A stretch of DNA of 64,000 bases, taken from Taenia hydatigena. Its lineage: Eukaryota; Platyhelminthes; Cestoda; Cyclophyllidea; Taeniidae. The stretch spans positions 5,407,417-5,471,416 of the forward strand of contig JADWOT020000010.1 of NCBI GenBank assembly GCA_036345935.2, read 5' to 3'. Within the stretch, counting starts at the first letter, position 1. The number at the start of each line of letters is the position of its first letter. Positions 45,563-58,499 of the stretch are shown here, piece after piece. The position numbers and the translations under genes are program-made. The notes beneath the pieces were generated by a model. That model did not search any database, was not told the DNA's origin, and was given only the letters and a program-made list of their open reading frames with translations.

Positions 45563-45856
45563 CTAATATGGGCCGTAAATGTTTGCTGATGCTAGGCGCT
45601 TTTGCAGTCGGTCATGCATGGAACAGAGCCGATAAAGAAAATAGTAGACAAATAACTCACTAGTTTGCAGACTGGCTAAACACTCTGTGCTCCTTTTTGC
45701 ACTCACACCCTCCTTTATCACAATACATGAGTCTCCAGCCCATCCAAGTCCATCTATGATAAGTCGATCAGTAGGAGTGACGGTGTTGCTTTTTTCTGCC
45801 CAATCTGAGGAAAGAGGTGATGGAGGACCTCTTGATGTTGTTTGGATATCCTGTGC
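45563..45856 (-). CDS. Open exon related to 15945-16195
   Basis: After CATGCAG on the minus strand the frame runs 97 codons to a stop: AQDIQTTSRGPPSPLSSDW, later DRLIIDGLGWAGDSCIVIK and ASLQTSELFVYYFLYRL. The copy at 16.0 kb keeps the acceptor and frame but has a stop. The exon lies close to, and pointing away from, the zinc-finger fossil at 46.1 kb, as its relative lies next to copy D. The family is unknown. Confidence 0.45.
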   Translation of the reverse strand, partial: AQDIQTTSRGPPSPLSSDWAEKSNTVTPTDRLIIDGLGWAGDSCIVIKEGVSAKRSTECLASLQTSELFVYYFLYRLCSMHDRLQKRLASANIYGPY

Positions 45857-46059
45857 CTGCATGATAGCACGCACATCGGCATCGACATGTGGTCGACGTC
45901 ATGCTTACTTAGAAAACAATAGATCTTAGGCATATGAAATTGACAAATAGGTGACGCTCAAATGTAAACTAGCCCTTTTATTCAATTGAGTGGGAAATGG
46001 GTGTGTCTGCAAATGATCCAGCAAGTCAGTTGCATTCAAAGGACGTGGTATTGAAACAT

Positions 46060-46485
46060 TTGTGAAAATGGCGTGTCACACAATGACACACGTTAGCAAG
46101 GTTCGGTTGCGGTTAGTGCTCTTCGCGTTTTCCGTAAAGCCATTAGAGCGCATTTTGTGCGTCCCTTTTCTATTAGGCATGAAAGAGTACTGCTGACATC
46201 AAGTCCAAAATCATTGGAAAAGTCCAGAAGTCCCGAGATCTCAGAGCCCCATCATTCCCATGTACAAAAATTGTTGCAAGATTGTCCCACTACAGAATAG
46301 CTCATTAAAATTACCGCCGCATTACATGCAGATTTAATTTTAACTGCCCAATTGTAGGGTCATTCCACAACAAGTAGAAACATCCTACGGGACGAGATGC
46401 CATTGACCGTTTGCGTCTTCGACTTCTAAGTGCTGCCTTCGCTTCCAATGGTCATTGCCTCAATGACGGAGATAAAAATTTGAGT
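46060..46485 (+). pseudogene. Old zinc-finger gene fossil, copy G
   Basis: This aligns in order with exons 4-6 of the copy C gene. GACACACGTTAGCAAGGTT matches the end of exon 4 and its donor. The 46190-46280 stretch matches the linker of exon 5. CRFNFN..., then HPTGRDAIDRLRLRLLSAAF (46379-46438), matches HPTERDVIDRLRHDLLCASL. The finger has lost residues and contains a TAG. It is much more diverged than copies A-D. Confidence 0.55.
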
Positions 46486-48270
46486 ACCCAACCTTTACTA
46501 TGAGGCAATGCTAATTTAATCAGCACGGTTCTAGGGATCAACTGGTCCCGTTGCTGTCGTTCGAAAAGTAAAACACTTTTCTTGACGTCATTTGTAGGCC
46601 AGAATTGTGAGCTTGCTTTAATGTTCTAAGAAAGGGGGACAACCTTGCAATTTAATGAGTTGCTTTTGCTTTGTTAAGTGATTTTTACAAAACTTGGCTA
46701 GTTGAAAACTTTCTATTTGGATGTTGTGCTGCCACATTGAAGTTGATATGTATCAGGCAGAAGTGGCGAGAAATTTATCACAGATTTGATTCTGGGTGTT
46801 TTTCAGTTTGCAGTGATGTGAGTGACTGTAGAGGTGCGGGAGAAAAATAATGGATTTATCATAAAAGGGAGTTAGCAGAGAGAGTGGATTGCAATTATCC
46901 TTTGCGATGCGCGTGTAGACACAAACACCTCCAACGACCTACCAAATCGACTTATGTGCTAGCCTGCATGTCCAAAATCGTAAAACGGGTGGTGGAAAGT
47001 AATACAAATATTTTGATTCCATGGAATCAAAGCATGATTATGCATCTGTTTTATTTAGAAGGGTGCATTCCATCCAATTACTACTTCTTAACCTTTGTCA
47101 CATTCCACGAAAACTGACCCTGAAGTATCGCTCATTAACAAAATGGATAAATCAAAATGGACTTCGCGGATCAGAAGCCTATAAGACCTAACAAGCTCAC
47201 GCAAACTTTTGTCGGGGCTGTCATGCCCTAAAATTAGCAAAAATATGGCTTGATATATGTTGACAAGAGAGATCGGGCTGGGTTGCGAGGTTAAGAGGAA
47301 GAATGAAGCATGCTGGACTAAGGTCGGAAGGCTGATACTACGCCATGATGCCCCACTACCACCTCCCTCTCAATCGTATTGGCCACAGTTGCACAATACT
47401 TGTTTTTAGTCAAAAGTACAGACAAATTTGTGATTTTCTAGAAATGCGCGATATGCCAAAATGCAGCTGCGTGCGCAGCTCTAGCAAGAAATCCTATCAA
47501 CAAATCCAAATCCTCGTAAGCCTCAACAATACCATGCCAATATGCTACAAACAACTTTATCATGCTGCCGAAGTTGTAACTAACTTGCCAGCATTATTTT
47601 AAAGCTATTTTTACTTAGCCACGTAATAACAGTCTTTTCCTTATCAATTAAACTTATAAACCAAATCACCTCTGTAATGCATGGACAAAAGGACCGTTAC
47701 CTAATTCAAAAGGGGTAACGAGCGCAGATATCGCTCTACTAAACATTGGCCGTCTCCACCAAGGCTTCATGCGTAAATTCAACACCTTCAACATTATAAC
47801 TCTGGTCTTTATCCAAAGGCGTTCCTTTTCCGCGCAATCACTGCGGCTGTTGCCTACCATGTTGAATAACATCGACTGATTTCTGAACTGGTCCGCCTCC
47901 ATTACACACCGCACACATACGTATACTTCACTACTGCTGCTTCGGATCAGGCGTCATGTTTCTGCTTACACAAAATCATCGTTAAGTCGTGTCAAAATAG
48001 TCAATAAAAGCTGACAAAATCGTAAAATTGTTCCTGCTATATCGCCACTTGTTCTCAAAGAATGCGTTATCTGCCATGGAAACAAACAATAGTCCTTCCA
48101 GACTTTTAATCTGCAAAGAAGGATTCAAAATTTTTCTTAAATAAAAGTCTTTGTTGGATGTCTCTTTACAAAAAGTGTTTTCTATGCCCTACAATTAACC
48201 AACCGCTAATTTTACAGAATCTGTGAATCGAGTGGAATAGTCAAAGCTTACTTGATCTGGAAATGAGCGT
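46486..48270. other. No supported gene
   Basis: ORFs of 77-85 codons at 46884, 47345 and 47666 have no homologous partner. The stretch GAAGCATGCTGGACTAAGGTC near 47310 weakly recalls the convergent gene region (about 18575). Confidence 0.35.
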
Positions 48271-48273
48271 TTT

Positions 48274-48673
48274 ATGGATAATCCCATCACAAATGTGCGG
48301 CCAAGTTGTCATAGTATTTCAGCTCAACCATTTCTCCGTAGCTACTCCCTCCATGTTGATATTGTAAATAGTGCAACAATTAAGGTTGCAGGTAAGTCTC
48401 AGCGGGTGCATGCAAAGTGCGTGAAGTTTCCTAGCCTGGTCAGAATATCAGGCATAAATAAGAGATTTTATCTGTCATCGCTATATGCCAGCAGCAGCAT
48501 CTTTTGACATTAGCAGTGCGTTGAAAAATAGCCCATGTCAGCGGATCACTAATCAGTCAACCAAAAGGGAAGCCAAAGGAAGCTTCGTAATAGTTTACTC
48601 TATGACAAAGATTGAAGAAGTATCATCAGTTTTAAGCGATTGTCAAGCTTTTCTTAAACACACTTTCTTATAA
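48274..48673 (+). pseudogene. Possible distant F-box-family remnant
   Basis: Two overlapping frames resemble the middle and end of the 305-codon exon. The first is SLHVDIVNSATIKVAGK (compare PLHVNSNVFLSIVNSTRRTT) with later RFYLSSLYASS. The second is SFVIVYSMTKIEEVSS (compare TFGIVIIDDVKREEES). The order is right, but identity is low and a frameshift separates them. A chance match is possible. Confidence 0.3.
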
Positions 48674-48679
48674 TCATCT

Positions 48680-51600
48680 CAACATTTACCTTCTCTGCAA
48701 CAGAGACAGTGCCACGACTCTTCTGATCTAAGAGGTTTAGTCACTCTAACATTATAAGCGAGAATTCTTTGGCAGTAATAAGCACTTGGGATGAACGATA
48801 AGGCCATTACAGTGTTCTGTATGCTTATTTTACGCATGTAATCACGTAGTAAATAATCGGGTGCCTCTGCTTCACCTTAAATGTCTTTTGGATAATATAC
48901 CTCATTCGGGATTCTTATTATCAGAAACCAGGAATGCTGTCACAATTGGTAGTTGCTAAGGCTGTAATAGCAGCTTTGGTAATTTAATGCGCAAGCAGTC
49001 ACTCTTTCGTAGGCGGGTTAGTTGTCCTCCTTAACTCAACTAAAGTTGCCATCGAAAATGCCTTTCAAAACCACTAGTAGTGCTAGAGGTTGAGGCATTT
49101 TAGCGGTCAGAATTTAACCATGTGTGTAAACACGTTTCCATCATCGTGATGCTTAGGTATGGATTGGCAGTCCCTTATTCATGACAACTGCAGCATTTAC
49201 AAAGTCCAGGTACACGTCATCAGGCATCCATCGGCAATACTAGCGTTTAGATTGGTGGTGTAGTAATTGCATTTTAATTCATAAAATTTGTATTGTGTGC
49301 ACATGTTACATTGATAGACTCTTAAAGATCCTAACAGAACGCCTGAACACACGAAACAAGAATCTAATTTGTGTGCGAAGCCTATTTGTTGATACCTTAA
49401 ACGAAACATTAGATGCTCGAAACCCCCCAAAATTAGTTGGTTTTGCGCATCATAATGGTAATGTTGAACTGATTAAAATTCGTTTTTCGATGATGTGCTA
49501 AGGATAGTGACTTTAACAGTTCTAGAGCTATCTCACCTCAAAGCGCTGAAAGTTGGAATGCAGGCTTAGGCCTGCATGGTGGTAAGTATACTTTGCTGTG
49601 ACTAGCACAAAACCACTGACAAAACTTTTGTTCTTAAATTATTTTATAAGATATGCACCTCTGCAACTATACAAATGATCGATTTGCTAAAGCGGTCAGT
49701 TCCGAAATTCCTTTTTAAATTCGCATGAGGTGAGATCGTTCTTTAAATGAGGCCGTGTCTTCTCAAATGCTTATGGGAAAGACTATCAAGCAGTTGCATG
49801 GCAAGTTGTTTGCTATAGTTAATCCATTTTATCTTTTTAAAGGCTTTGCATCGACTTCATTTTAATACCAGTTGCAATTATTTCCCATACTGAATTTGCT
49901 TCTATTGCAACTATGAATATCTTCACCGCGGGGTGATAAGGAAGGAACGGCGTTCGCACTCATTACCTTTGCGTGGGCCCACGAAATTTGTAAATCAAAT
50001 CAAAAATCTTGCTTTATAAAGCATGTGTTCTTAGATGTTAACAGCCGTGCTGGCTTTCTGTTTGAGGCGTCTATTCCCTTTGTATTTAATTCACGCACGA
50101 ATCGCAATCAGCTGTGTTTCAATATCTTTGGTGTTATTAGAAGTGGCTTTGGGTAAAATCGCAGCCCAGCGAATTTGGTCGTCGAAGATTTACCTCCTGT
50201 ACGAGCCCAAGCAATTGGTTGGATGTGGCAATGCAGGTGTGTGAAGACAGGTAAGTGGCCGCAAAACAATAGGAACCTGCGAGTAGGGTTCCATTTGTTG
50301 CCTAACATTTGTACTTTGACATGGATTTCTTTAGCTTATTTGATTAATTTTATTCTTTTTCTAAAAGCCATAAACGTTTAAGGTATACCATACATTTAAA
50401 TGAGCTGCGTTAATTACAGGTATCGTTATTGCCAAAAAAATCGCCGTCACACATTAACACCAACGAAGCCGAACAGCTTCTTCCAAAGCAGGTTTGTGCT
50501 TTAAGATGGACATTGCTTGCAGTTACAGGTCTAATGGGTAGATAGTAGAGACTGTCTAATGCAGTCGCTAGATAATTTTGTACCAGATGAAGTGGATTAA
50601 GACTTGATTAAAGTAAGACAAAGCATTTTACGGTTGTTTTATAATGAAGCGGAATGAATGTTCTTTTACGCTCTCCTGAGGTACATCTTTTAGATGTATC
50701 AAAAAACCCTAAGTACTGAAGACACATGTTTGTTGTGGCAGAGTCCATGTTATATTACTTATAAAGAAAATCATTATTGTCCGACTTACTACTTTCGAAA
50801 TCCAGAATTTGGATTCGATTTTGTTTGCTAGAACGTTAAGCATAATAACTTAGTAAGAACAACAAATTACTTCCTAATTTACCTGTAGGGACACAAATTT
50901 TATTTACTGCATTTCTTGTCTTTCATCAATTAAGCTATTGCTATGGAAATAGCAATACATTTTACTCTGCACTTTATGTTAATATTTCGATAAATATGCA
51001 GCCCAGCGAATAACAGATAGTATGGTTAACATTGGTAAATCGCCTTGGAACATATGAGCCTAACATGAAGCAAAACAGCATCCTTAATACGAACAATGCT
51101 ATTTCGAAGGCGGAATCGCAATGCATTGGTCAACTTACTGTTTCATAGTGCAAGGAGAATAAAGCTACTATGTCGTCGCCTATAGTAAAAAGCGAGAAAG
51201 ACTGCAGATAGCATATTCCCATTAAGGTGCGCCCAGCGGCAATTCAACCTTCATTGGCTGGTCCCATCTCCTTAATTCGCGTTGAGGGACGCATAGTTAT
51301 TATTGTGGAAGACATTGGAAAAGGAAGAAAGCACTTCAAGAAACAAACTCCTTCCTCCAACTTCCTTTGTTTTTTTAATAATTTTCTTGTGAACAGCAAT
51401 TTTTTAAGCAGGCGAGAGAAGGGCATATTTGCTTTCATTGTATGGTCTTTACGTCCTGCTGTTTAGGAAAAGGGGACAAAATTTTGGCTGCCAACGCCAG
51501 GTGAGTGCTGACAGGGACCCATTAACAACAACTAAAATATCCGTATGAGAAGCAAAAAATGATGGCAGAAGTTTATGAAATCAAACACAGACGTCATTAC

Positions 51601-52540
51601 CATTAACAGTCCCTGATGCATCGTTTATAATCAGGTAACAAACTTTAGATGCAAGCATCAAAACAGGAATAAATAAGGAGCTAAAAAATCACCAGAATGC
51701 TGATTTTAATCAAAGCAAGGAAGGCGTAAGGAAAAGTGGCGATAATTCTTTTAGTCATTTATAAGGTCCAGGTTGCAGAGTGTAAGCGTTTTTTCCCAAT
51801 TTAACTCCTTTATTTTCAAATGACGCAGTCTAAGGAGCATTGAAACACTTTTGAAATCATAGCAGTGGAAGCCAAAAACGAGCAAAGGCAATCTCTTGGG
51901 GTAAACTAAATGCCATTTTGACTCTGAGGACACACGCTTCTAGTAGACCAATGACATGCATGCCTTTTATTCTCGCCCTTGCCCGACCATGCACGTACTA
52001 ACGCTGTTTAACAACAGAACCAAATGGTCTCAGCCCTATATTCAGTGCCATTGTTGTACGCATTTAATTTGCCTATCACAATCAAACTTCACCTCACTCA
52101 TCTTTATAATCGTCCATTACATCAACAGATCGGCATTCCCGAAAATAGGACTGAATAGTTAATCCCTACCTTTACGGTGGACAGGAAAATCGTCGACTCC
52201 TTGTCTTACCAATCCTCTCACTTGGCCTGTTTAGGTGCTGATACAAAGCAAGGTGGTGTTGATCCCTCAGTGACACCACCTCTACCGCTGGAGTCAATGC
52301 TTCTCGCGGCGACACATCAACAACCTTGTCTTTCGATTGTTACATGATTGAGGACCCGCTTTTGCATGGAATGAGCCCGGCTTCATGTACTGTAACAAAC
52401 ATGGGCATTGATGAATACAAAAATAAACAGGTGAAAATAAATGGGTAACCTTGTTCGTGACCGATTCGACTACAAGCCTTGCACAAACTAAATTAGCCAA
52501 GCAACACCGCGTCTATCATCTCACTTCTGTATTTGTTTCT
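48680..52540. other. No supported gene
   Basis: Short ORFs only. A perfect 8-base stem (ATGCAGGC, loop TTAG, GCCTGCAT) lies at 49558-49577, and a 7-base stem near 50682-50698. AT-rich. Confidence 0.4.
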
Positions 52541-52546
52541 TTGTAG

Positions 52547-53237
52547 CGGAGTTTGTACCCCAAACAAGGTCTTATACCAGCGCATTTATGCGACAGCTAG
52601 AAGTTTGCCCAGACTGTCAACTTTGTCTTGAGCAGAATTTCCTTGCTGAGCACAATTCGATGCCTTACACATTTGTTGCGCTGCGCCATTCCATCCCTCT
52701 ATTGCTTAACTCATCTGACTACAACTTTCCCACACACACACCAACACAATCCTCTTTATGGGAGAACCGTAAAAGCAAGGGTGACTATAGATACTGATTG
52801 TATTTGCATCCCACTTCATCGCTGAATATGATGCATAAAAACACTGAGTATCACATCCCCTTCCTGCATTCTCTTCTTCGTTGCGCTTTTCGTCTCTTGC
52901 TAGAAAGGTCAATCAGACAGATAGCGCATACCACTGCAAATGCGACGAAAATTTTGATCGTGCTTGGACTCTCCTACATTATCCGCGTAGATCTATATGC
53001 AATGAACTGGAACTGATTTTGTTTTGCGAAAGAATTAGTTACTCCGCCATCACAATGCACATAGGATATCAGCGCTTTATTACGACAGATATTCGATTTA
53101 ATCTACAAGCACCAAAAGTCACAAATGGAAGGGATCGTGGCACTTGCATGGTGAAATGCTTAATCGAAAAAGTTTTACGCCGCTGCTACTATGCAAATAC
53201 CTCTCGTGTTATTAACGATGTATGCGGGGATGCCTAA
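52547..53237 (+). pseudogene. Zinc-finger-like exon pair, diverged
   Basis: A first exon after TTTCTTTGTAG (52547, phase 1 as in the other finger exons) reads EVCPDCQLCLEQNFLAEHN, a CxxC-x11-H half finger. A second open stretch (about 52905-53237) after CTTGCTAG reads YHCKCDENFDRAWTLLHYP then ICNELELILFC, recalling CVVCGLTFNRLDVVLLH of the terminal exons, though with Cys spacing that does not fit. It ends in a stop at 53235. This is either a decayed or a highly diverged member of the same gene family. Confidence 0.35.
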
Positions 53238-53563
53238 AGTAGACTATGGATAAGAAGCTTGGGGAGAATCAGAGGCATTTAACAGTGGTTTATTAAAAAA
53301 ACAATGCCACAGGGTTAGCACCGCTTCTTACCTTGGATGTTCGAGCTACATCCAAAATAAAAGGGATGTAGATGGTAAAAACCACTAACGGCCATATAGC
53401 GTTAATAGCCACAGCAATCATCATGACCGTTGCCCCAAAATATGGATTGAAGCCGTGAGATTTAGATGAGTAGCCACAGCCCTCCATGCATTTTTTCTGC
53501 GACGATTGTGGTTGTAATTATAATTACGTCTTAACCGAATATCTTTAACTCTCAGCGGTCTTC

Positions 53564-53893
53564 ATGACCTTGCCTAGCACTTTGGGGACATTATCGATCA
53601 ACTGTGTGAATTCCTCCTCACCGTGTCCTACTAATCTACTTTCGGTAGTGCCTACGATTACGTCCAAAGAGTTTGTTCGTGGATTCGTTAAATTGTCAAC
53701 CTCTCACTTTGGCCAAATATCTCTTATTCGTCTTAACCAAAAACTTCTTTTAAATGTTGATGTGCGCTATCTCATCCGCCACAAAATTTTTGCTTTTTTA
53801 AGGACTTTACTCTACAAGAGGTTAGTTCCACATGCAAGCATAAAGAAAAGGCAAATTTTGCAAACTTTACTTTCCGGCAAAGAGGAAGCATAA
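53564..53893 (+). CDS. 109-codon ORF, unknown
   Basis: This frame follows a possible acceptor (AACTCTCAG near 53558), is rich in helix-forming residues (FVKLSTSHFGQISLIRLNQK, later KKRQILQTLLSGKEEA) and ends in TAA. No second copy exists in the window, so the frame cannot be tested. It could be chance. Confidence 0.25.
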   Translation: MTLPSTLGTLSINCVNSSSPCPTNLLSVVPTITSKEFVRGFVKLSTSHFGQISLIRLNQKLLLNVDVRYLIRHKIFAFLRTLLYKRLVPHASIKKRQILQTLLSGKEEA

Positions 53894-56800
53894 CGGTCAA
53901 ACCATCGTCAGAGTAACTAAACAAATAAGCACTCATTTTAATCAAAGGTCTACTTCGCCTCTTGAGATTTCATCACAATCTGTTTACTCACTTGCTAATC
54001 ATCTCCTGCATACACTTAACCATGCAATTACTCGTTATGCTCTCCTATTTATGCACTACTCTAACTGTCATTTGTGTAACTCGATTCTAGCCTTCAAGCA
54101 CAATCCGTCTTTATTCCTGAATGCCACATCTTAATCCATTATACCTACCTTATGCTAATTCGTCAATCGCTTTTGAAAATCTGCTGATTCTGCTACTTGG
54201 CTGCCCCACATTAAGTCCTAATTGTCAAGGACTATGTCAACGTCATATCAGCCACATACTAGCCACACCGATTATTGAAAATCTGCGTTTCTTACCATTA
54301 CTGAAATACTATCGACTTGGGAGGCAGCGTAATTCGCTTACTTGTTTCTTACACTAACTGCGTCTTCTGTCTAAGCTCACTGCCATACAACTTTGATTTT
54401 CTGTCTGGCAGGCGAACTATGGAGGCAGCATGGGTGACACTGTTCGCGCAGCGTCTTATTATTAGTCGCCACTATTTAAAATGATGCGTTTGTGATAATC
54501 AGTCTACTGAATGATGCTTTGCAAAACTGCTAAAGCTACTAATAATTGTTAGACCTCAGAGCCTTCTGTTCGAAGCGTCTACCATCTTTTCGTTCACACA
54601 GTCACTAGCATGTGCATCTTCTGATGGTACGTATGCAATAATAAGCATGAGAATATCCAGACAATTGAACTTTCAATCCGCCGAGTTGGCTGATGAGATT
54701 GTCCTTTTGGATGCTGTTTGAAAGTGTATGTGAGGAACCTCTCGTACACCTGAGTTGTGTCAGCATCATCACCCAGTGAAATTGTGCAGAAACATGGTAT
54801 CCAATGCAGCACCACTCAGGTTAGCTGCAACTTGCCGCTGAGACAAGGTGCCTGCCTTGCTGTGCTTCATTCTTGTCTCGTTTGCAGTCACCAGTGATAG
54901 CCTGTAGTCTCACAATTCTTCTCTTCATGTCGACTTCGCCTCCATTCCCCATGTGCCCCTATTTTATTCCCTGCGTGTGTGTCTTTGATTTGGCCAAAAT
55001 GCAAAACGCGGTTCATTTACTATTTGGGCATAAATGAGGGCACTCAGTTCCTTCAACACTTGCATCTACTAATTTATCTGGCTCTTTACGATCTATTTTG
55101 TGTCCCTTCTTACATTGTTGTATGCATAAGTGGAACAAAATAACATGTCGTACTTGTCTTCAAGTCATTTGCTGCCGTTCGTCACAGACCATGTTGAATT
55201 TATTGAATCATTGCATGTGTGAAGCTTTGATGTTTTATAAAAAAACGACATCATGCCATTAACTGCTATTTGCATTAGATCAGGCCTTCAGTTTATTGTA
55301 CATTTACCAGTGAAATTGCATCAAAACCACATAAAATTCATCAATTCTTCCAGGCCAAAAAAGCTAATATAGCATTGGCATGGTAAGCGCAATCAATCGC
55401 AGGGGATTAAAGCAACTAGACACATGGTACATGAAGAGGTTAATACTTGCGCTTAGGAGTTACTACAATTCCGTTATTCTAGCTAACATCAAATTCCGCT
55501 AAAGCATTTGTGGTGGGGTTTATTCATTTGGTCCTTGCCGTGTTGGAGCCACGCGCTTGAACACGGCTCGAATCAACAATACACTTTCAAATTTTCATCA
55601 ACTTATTTTTCTCAAAAGAGAGAATGCTTAACTTCTAACCCGAATTAACACATGTCAAGTGTCATCGTAGTGATCATAAACAAGCCCTTGCGGCTTATTT
55701 TTTGCAGGGATGTAACTGACTTATCAACGGTAAATCCAAAAAGCCAATTCTCAAGAAGCCGCACAGATCTGGGGTCCAGTACTGATTTTAGACGCTCAGG
55801 TAGAAGTCGTTTCTCCAATACAATTTGCTTTCATGCTTTTACGCCACACAAATCAACAATTATATCGTAGAGCTTAATTAGGGCTGTTAGAGTTGTGCCA
55901 TCTCTAAAGCAAACGAATTTGTCTGTTGCTAGTTGTGAGACCCAAGGGAGGTGAGCCAAGGGAGTTATACAATTTAAATGTGAGATTAGAATTGGATTAC
56001 TCTACCGCACATGTCTACTCTGACATTCACGGTGTATCTAATGAAGAGCTAAGCCCTGTATTTTAATTGAGTGCCGCTTCGCAAGCTATCGAGTTGCGAT
56101 CGGGCTTTTGCAGCCTAGAATGCATCAATTACTGCCCAGCAGGTCTTCGACACTTGTCGTTGAATTGGAGTGTAGGACTAGTGCAAAACTGATCATAACC
56201 CCATAATGGGGCAAGGGAAGATTGCTCTTTAATTCTAGGTTCTCGTAACGTCAGCCGTTCTAAACGGCTGCATTCCTTCCATTCTTGCCTAGCATTTTAT
56301 GCATTTATGCAGAGCGGAAAGGTCACAGACTGCTCTTATTTGAGGCCCCAAATCACTTGTGTCAACACAAAAATGAGCGAAAGAATTAACGACAAAAATA
56401 TTTATCCTTGGCGAATGTTACATGGCATATAGTTTTGAAATGTTATTGTCCAAAATTTCGGTTGTTACACTATCTCATTACTGCCGTATTACTGGCATGT
56501 CCAAATTTTGTGTGAAGAAAATGCATTTATTTCGCAAGGAATGCTTTTATTATGAGCAGGTCTCATCGCATAGTACTCAAATTTGTGCAGGCTAATGAGG
56601 AAGAGAGTACTTGGATCGCACTCGTCTCCTTTCAGCACATCACCTCAAATGCGATTTGCTCTTTATGCGACCAAGCTATTTAACGGGAGAGTCGAACAAA
56701 ATGACACTAACTATCTGGACATCCTTGCATACTCTGATGATTAAGACAACGTGATTGATATCACACGATTACTGGGATCCACAATGGCGTTGTTTATGCG

Positions 56801-57618
56801 TCCGATCTCTAAAGCGGCGAGATACAAAGCTAGGAGTGGCACGAAGATGAAAGACGATGTGGTAAGGGTACAGGACGAAAAGAGGATCAGGGTCGAAGAA
56901 AACAAAGCAGGAGGGAGACAGTGACGAACAGCGAAATAGTAAGAGCGACACTGCAAAGTAGGATGGATAGAAAAGGACGATAGAACGCGTTGAAGAGCAT
57001 CCCGATGGCATGTTGTGTGACTAACCTCTCCGAGTTTGACGCGCGCGAATTTGTTAGGGACACGTGTCGCGTGGTGTCTCTCAGTGCTGCCTGGTTTGAG
57101 CTTAGGACAGCAATTTCTGCACGTGGTTTCGTAGGAGCAGACAGCATTTGCCGTTACATCTTCATACATAGGTTGTAGTTTATGCGAAAGAGGTAGAAAA
57201 GAATGAGAAGCGCCATTGATACTAATGCACTCTATTCAAGTGCGCTGCCAATTGCAGACTGCTTCTACCCGACGTTTTGCGCCTGATATTTCTTTTTACG
57301 TCTACAGCCTAATAAGCATTTTGAAACAGTTCAAGCAGCTCGAGGTAGAGTTGAGTAAAGGAATTGTTGACCCACTCATAGCGATCGCAGTAGAGCTAGC
57401 AAAGGCGTATTTTGGGCTAGGTGTTGACTTTTATCAAAAGGACAGTAGAGATAGTCATAATGGCTTCTGATGCATTAAAAAGGCAGTAATTTGCACGAAA
57501 TTAATCGTTCAATAATACGATATGGCTAAGTCTCGTATAAAAACTGCAGGCAAGTGCACCAGTAAATACATACTCAAGGCAATATCGCTGTCAAGCTTGT
57601 GATGACAGACATTCATTA
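53894..57618. other. No supported gene
   Basis: The longest ORF is 142 codons on the minus strand (56741-57169), over a purine-rich plus strand. Its peptide is Ser/Leu/Phe-rich as expected from such composition, and a plus-strand ORF overlaps it. Neither is supported. Confidence 0.4.
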
Positions 57619-57645
57619 ATCAATCTAGCAGGTTGCTAGATTGAT
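57619..57645. repeat. Perfect 12-base hairpin
   Basis: ATCAATCTAGCA, loop GGT, TGCTAGATTGAT. It is an isolated perfect inverted repeat in non-coding sequence, with no known role. Confidence 0.6.
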
Positions 57646-57778
57646 GGGAGGAGGCCAAATCCTTATCCCTGAAATTTCACCGCACAGTTATTTGTTCAGC
57701 ACTTTCAAATATCGCATAATGTACACATGTAGGATCAAGATGAGATAAAGGATGAAATTGACTTGAACCATCAAAAAA

Positions 57779-57991
57779 ATGAAGTTGAAAATGAGGAGTT
57801 CAGATTTGGTTAACAAAATTTGTATCGCATTAATTTCTGCAAATGGTTCAATTATGATTGTTTTTATAACACCTTTCTTACGCTTTCAACGAATGTGTGC
57901 CTATTCTTCATGTAAAAATCACACAAATGGCGAGACAGGAATATATTCGTTCGATTGTACTCACATGGCACACTCCTTGTGCAGCTTATGA
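57779..57991 (+). CDS. Short ORF with RING-H2-like ending
   Basis: A 70-codon frame ends MCAYSSCKNHTNGETGIYS then FDCTHMAHSLCSL and stop. The C-x-H-x2-H-x2-C core (CTHMAHSLC) is that of RING-H2 fingers, but the first pair is C-x4-C and the last CxxC is missing. It may be the end of one exon of a RING protein or chance. Confidence 0.2.
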   Translation: MKLKMRSSDLVNKICIALISANGSIMIVFITPFLRFQRMCAYSSCKNHTNGETGIYSFDCTHMAHSLCSL

Positions 57992-58074
57992 TAAATACGC
58001 CCCTGACAACTCGTCGCGTAAAGTTAGCGATACAATGCTATTCTAAATATAAGCAAATTCAAAGCGTCAAATTG

Positions 58075-58497
58075 GCGTCAATCTTTCCCTGGGTGACGAA
58101 TGCATCGATGTCTACGAACATAGGGTTGATATGTGGGCGGATCCATCAATCAACCACCTTGGGCGAGTCAGAACCGATACGTATGATTAAAAGCATATTC
58201 ATTTCGAAACCTAACTGACGGTAGCTTCCTAAAAGTAATTTGGACCCGTCTTCATGCCTGACTGCTAGATAGGTACTTCAAGTCGGAGTGGAAGCAGTTG
58301 TGACTTTAGATAGTGAAGGCACAGAGGGCAGTTAAATAGCCAGCGATACAATCGAAACTTCCTTTCCGAAAGCCAAGCAGAGAGGTGACGCATGTACAGC
58401 AGCATTTTATTCCTAAATGTTCTCAAATTTACAGGTCTGCTATTTGTTGCTTTATACATTGCATGCAGATGCGTTGGATTAAGACTTAAAGAATAAA
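58075..58497 (-). repeat. Interspersed repeat, partner of 32850-33285
   Basis: Same orientation as the partner. Here the minus-strand frame is open for 64 codons (58265-58459) and includes RTFRNKMLLYMRHLSAWLSE and RLYRWLFNCP, so this copy keeps the presumed reading frame better. Confidence 0.6.
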
Positions 58498-58499
58498 TC

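Noticed and set aside
56741..57169. 142-codon minus-strand ORF
   Set aside because: It overlies a purine-rich plus strand, is rich in Ser/Leu/Phe as that composition predicts, overlaps ORFs in other frames, and has no domain or copy.
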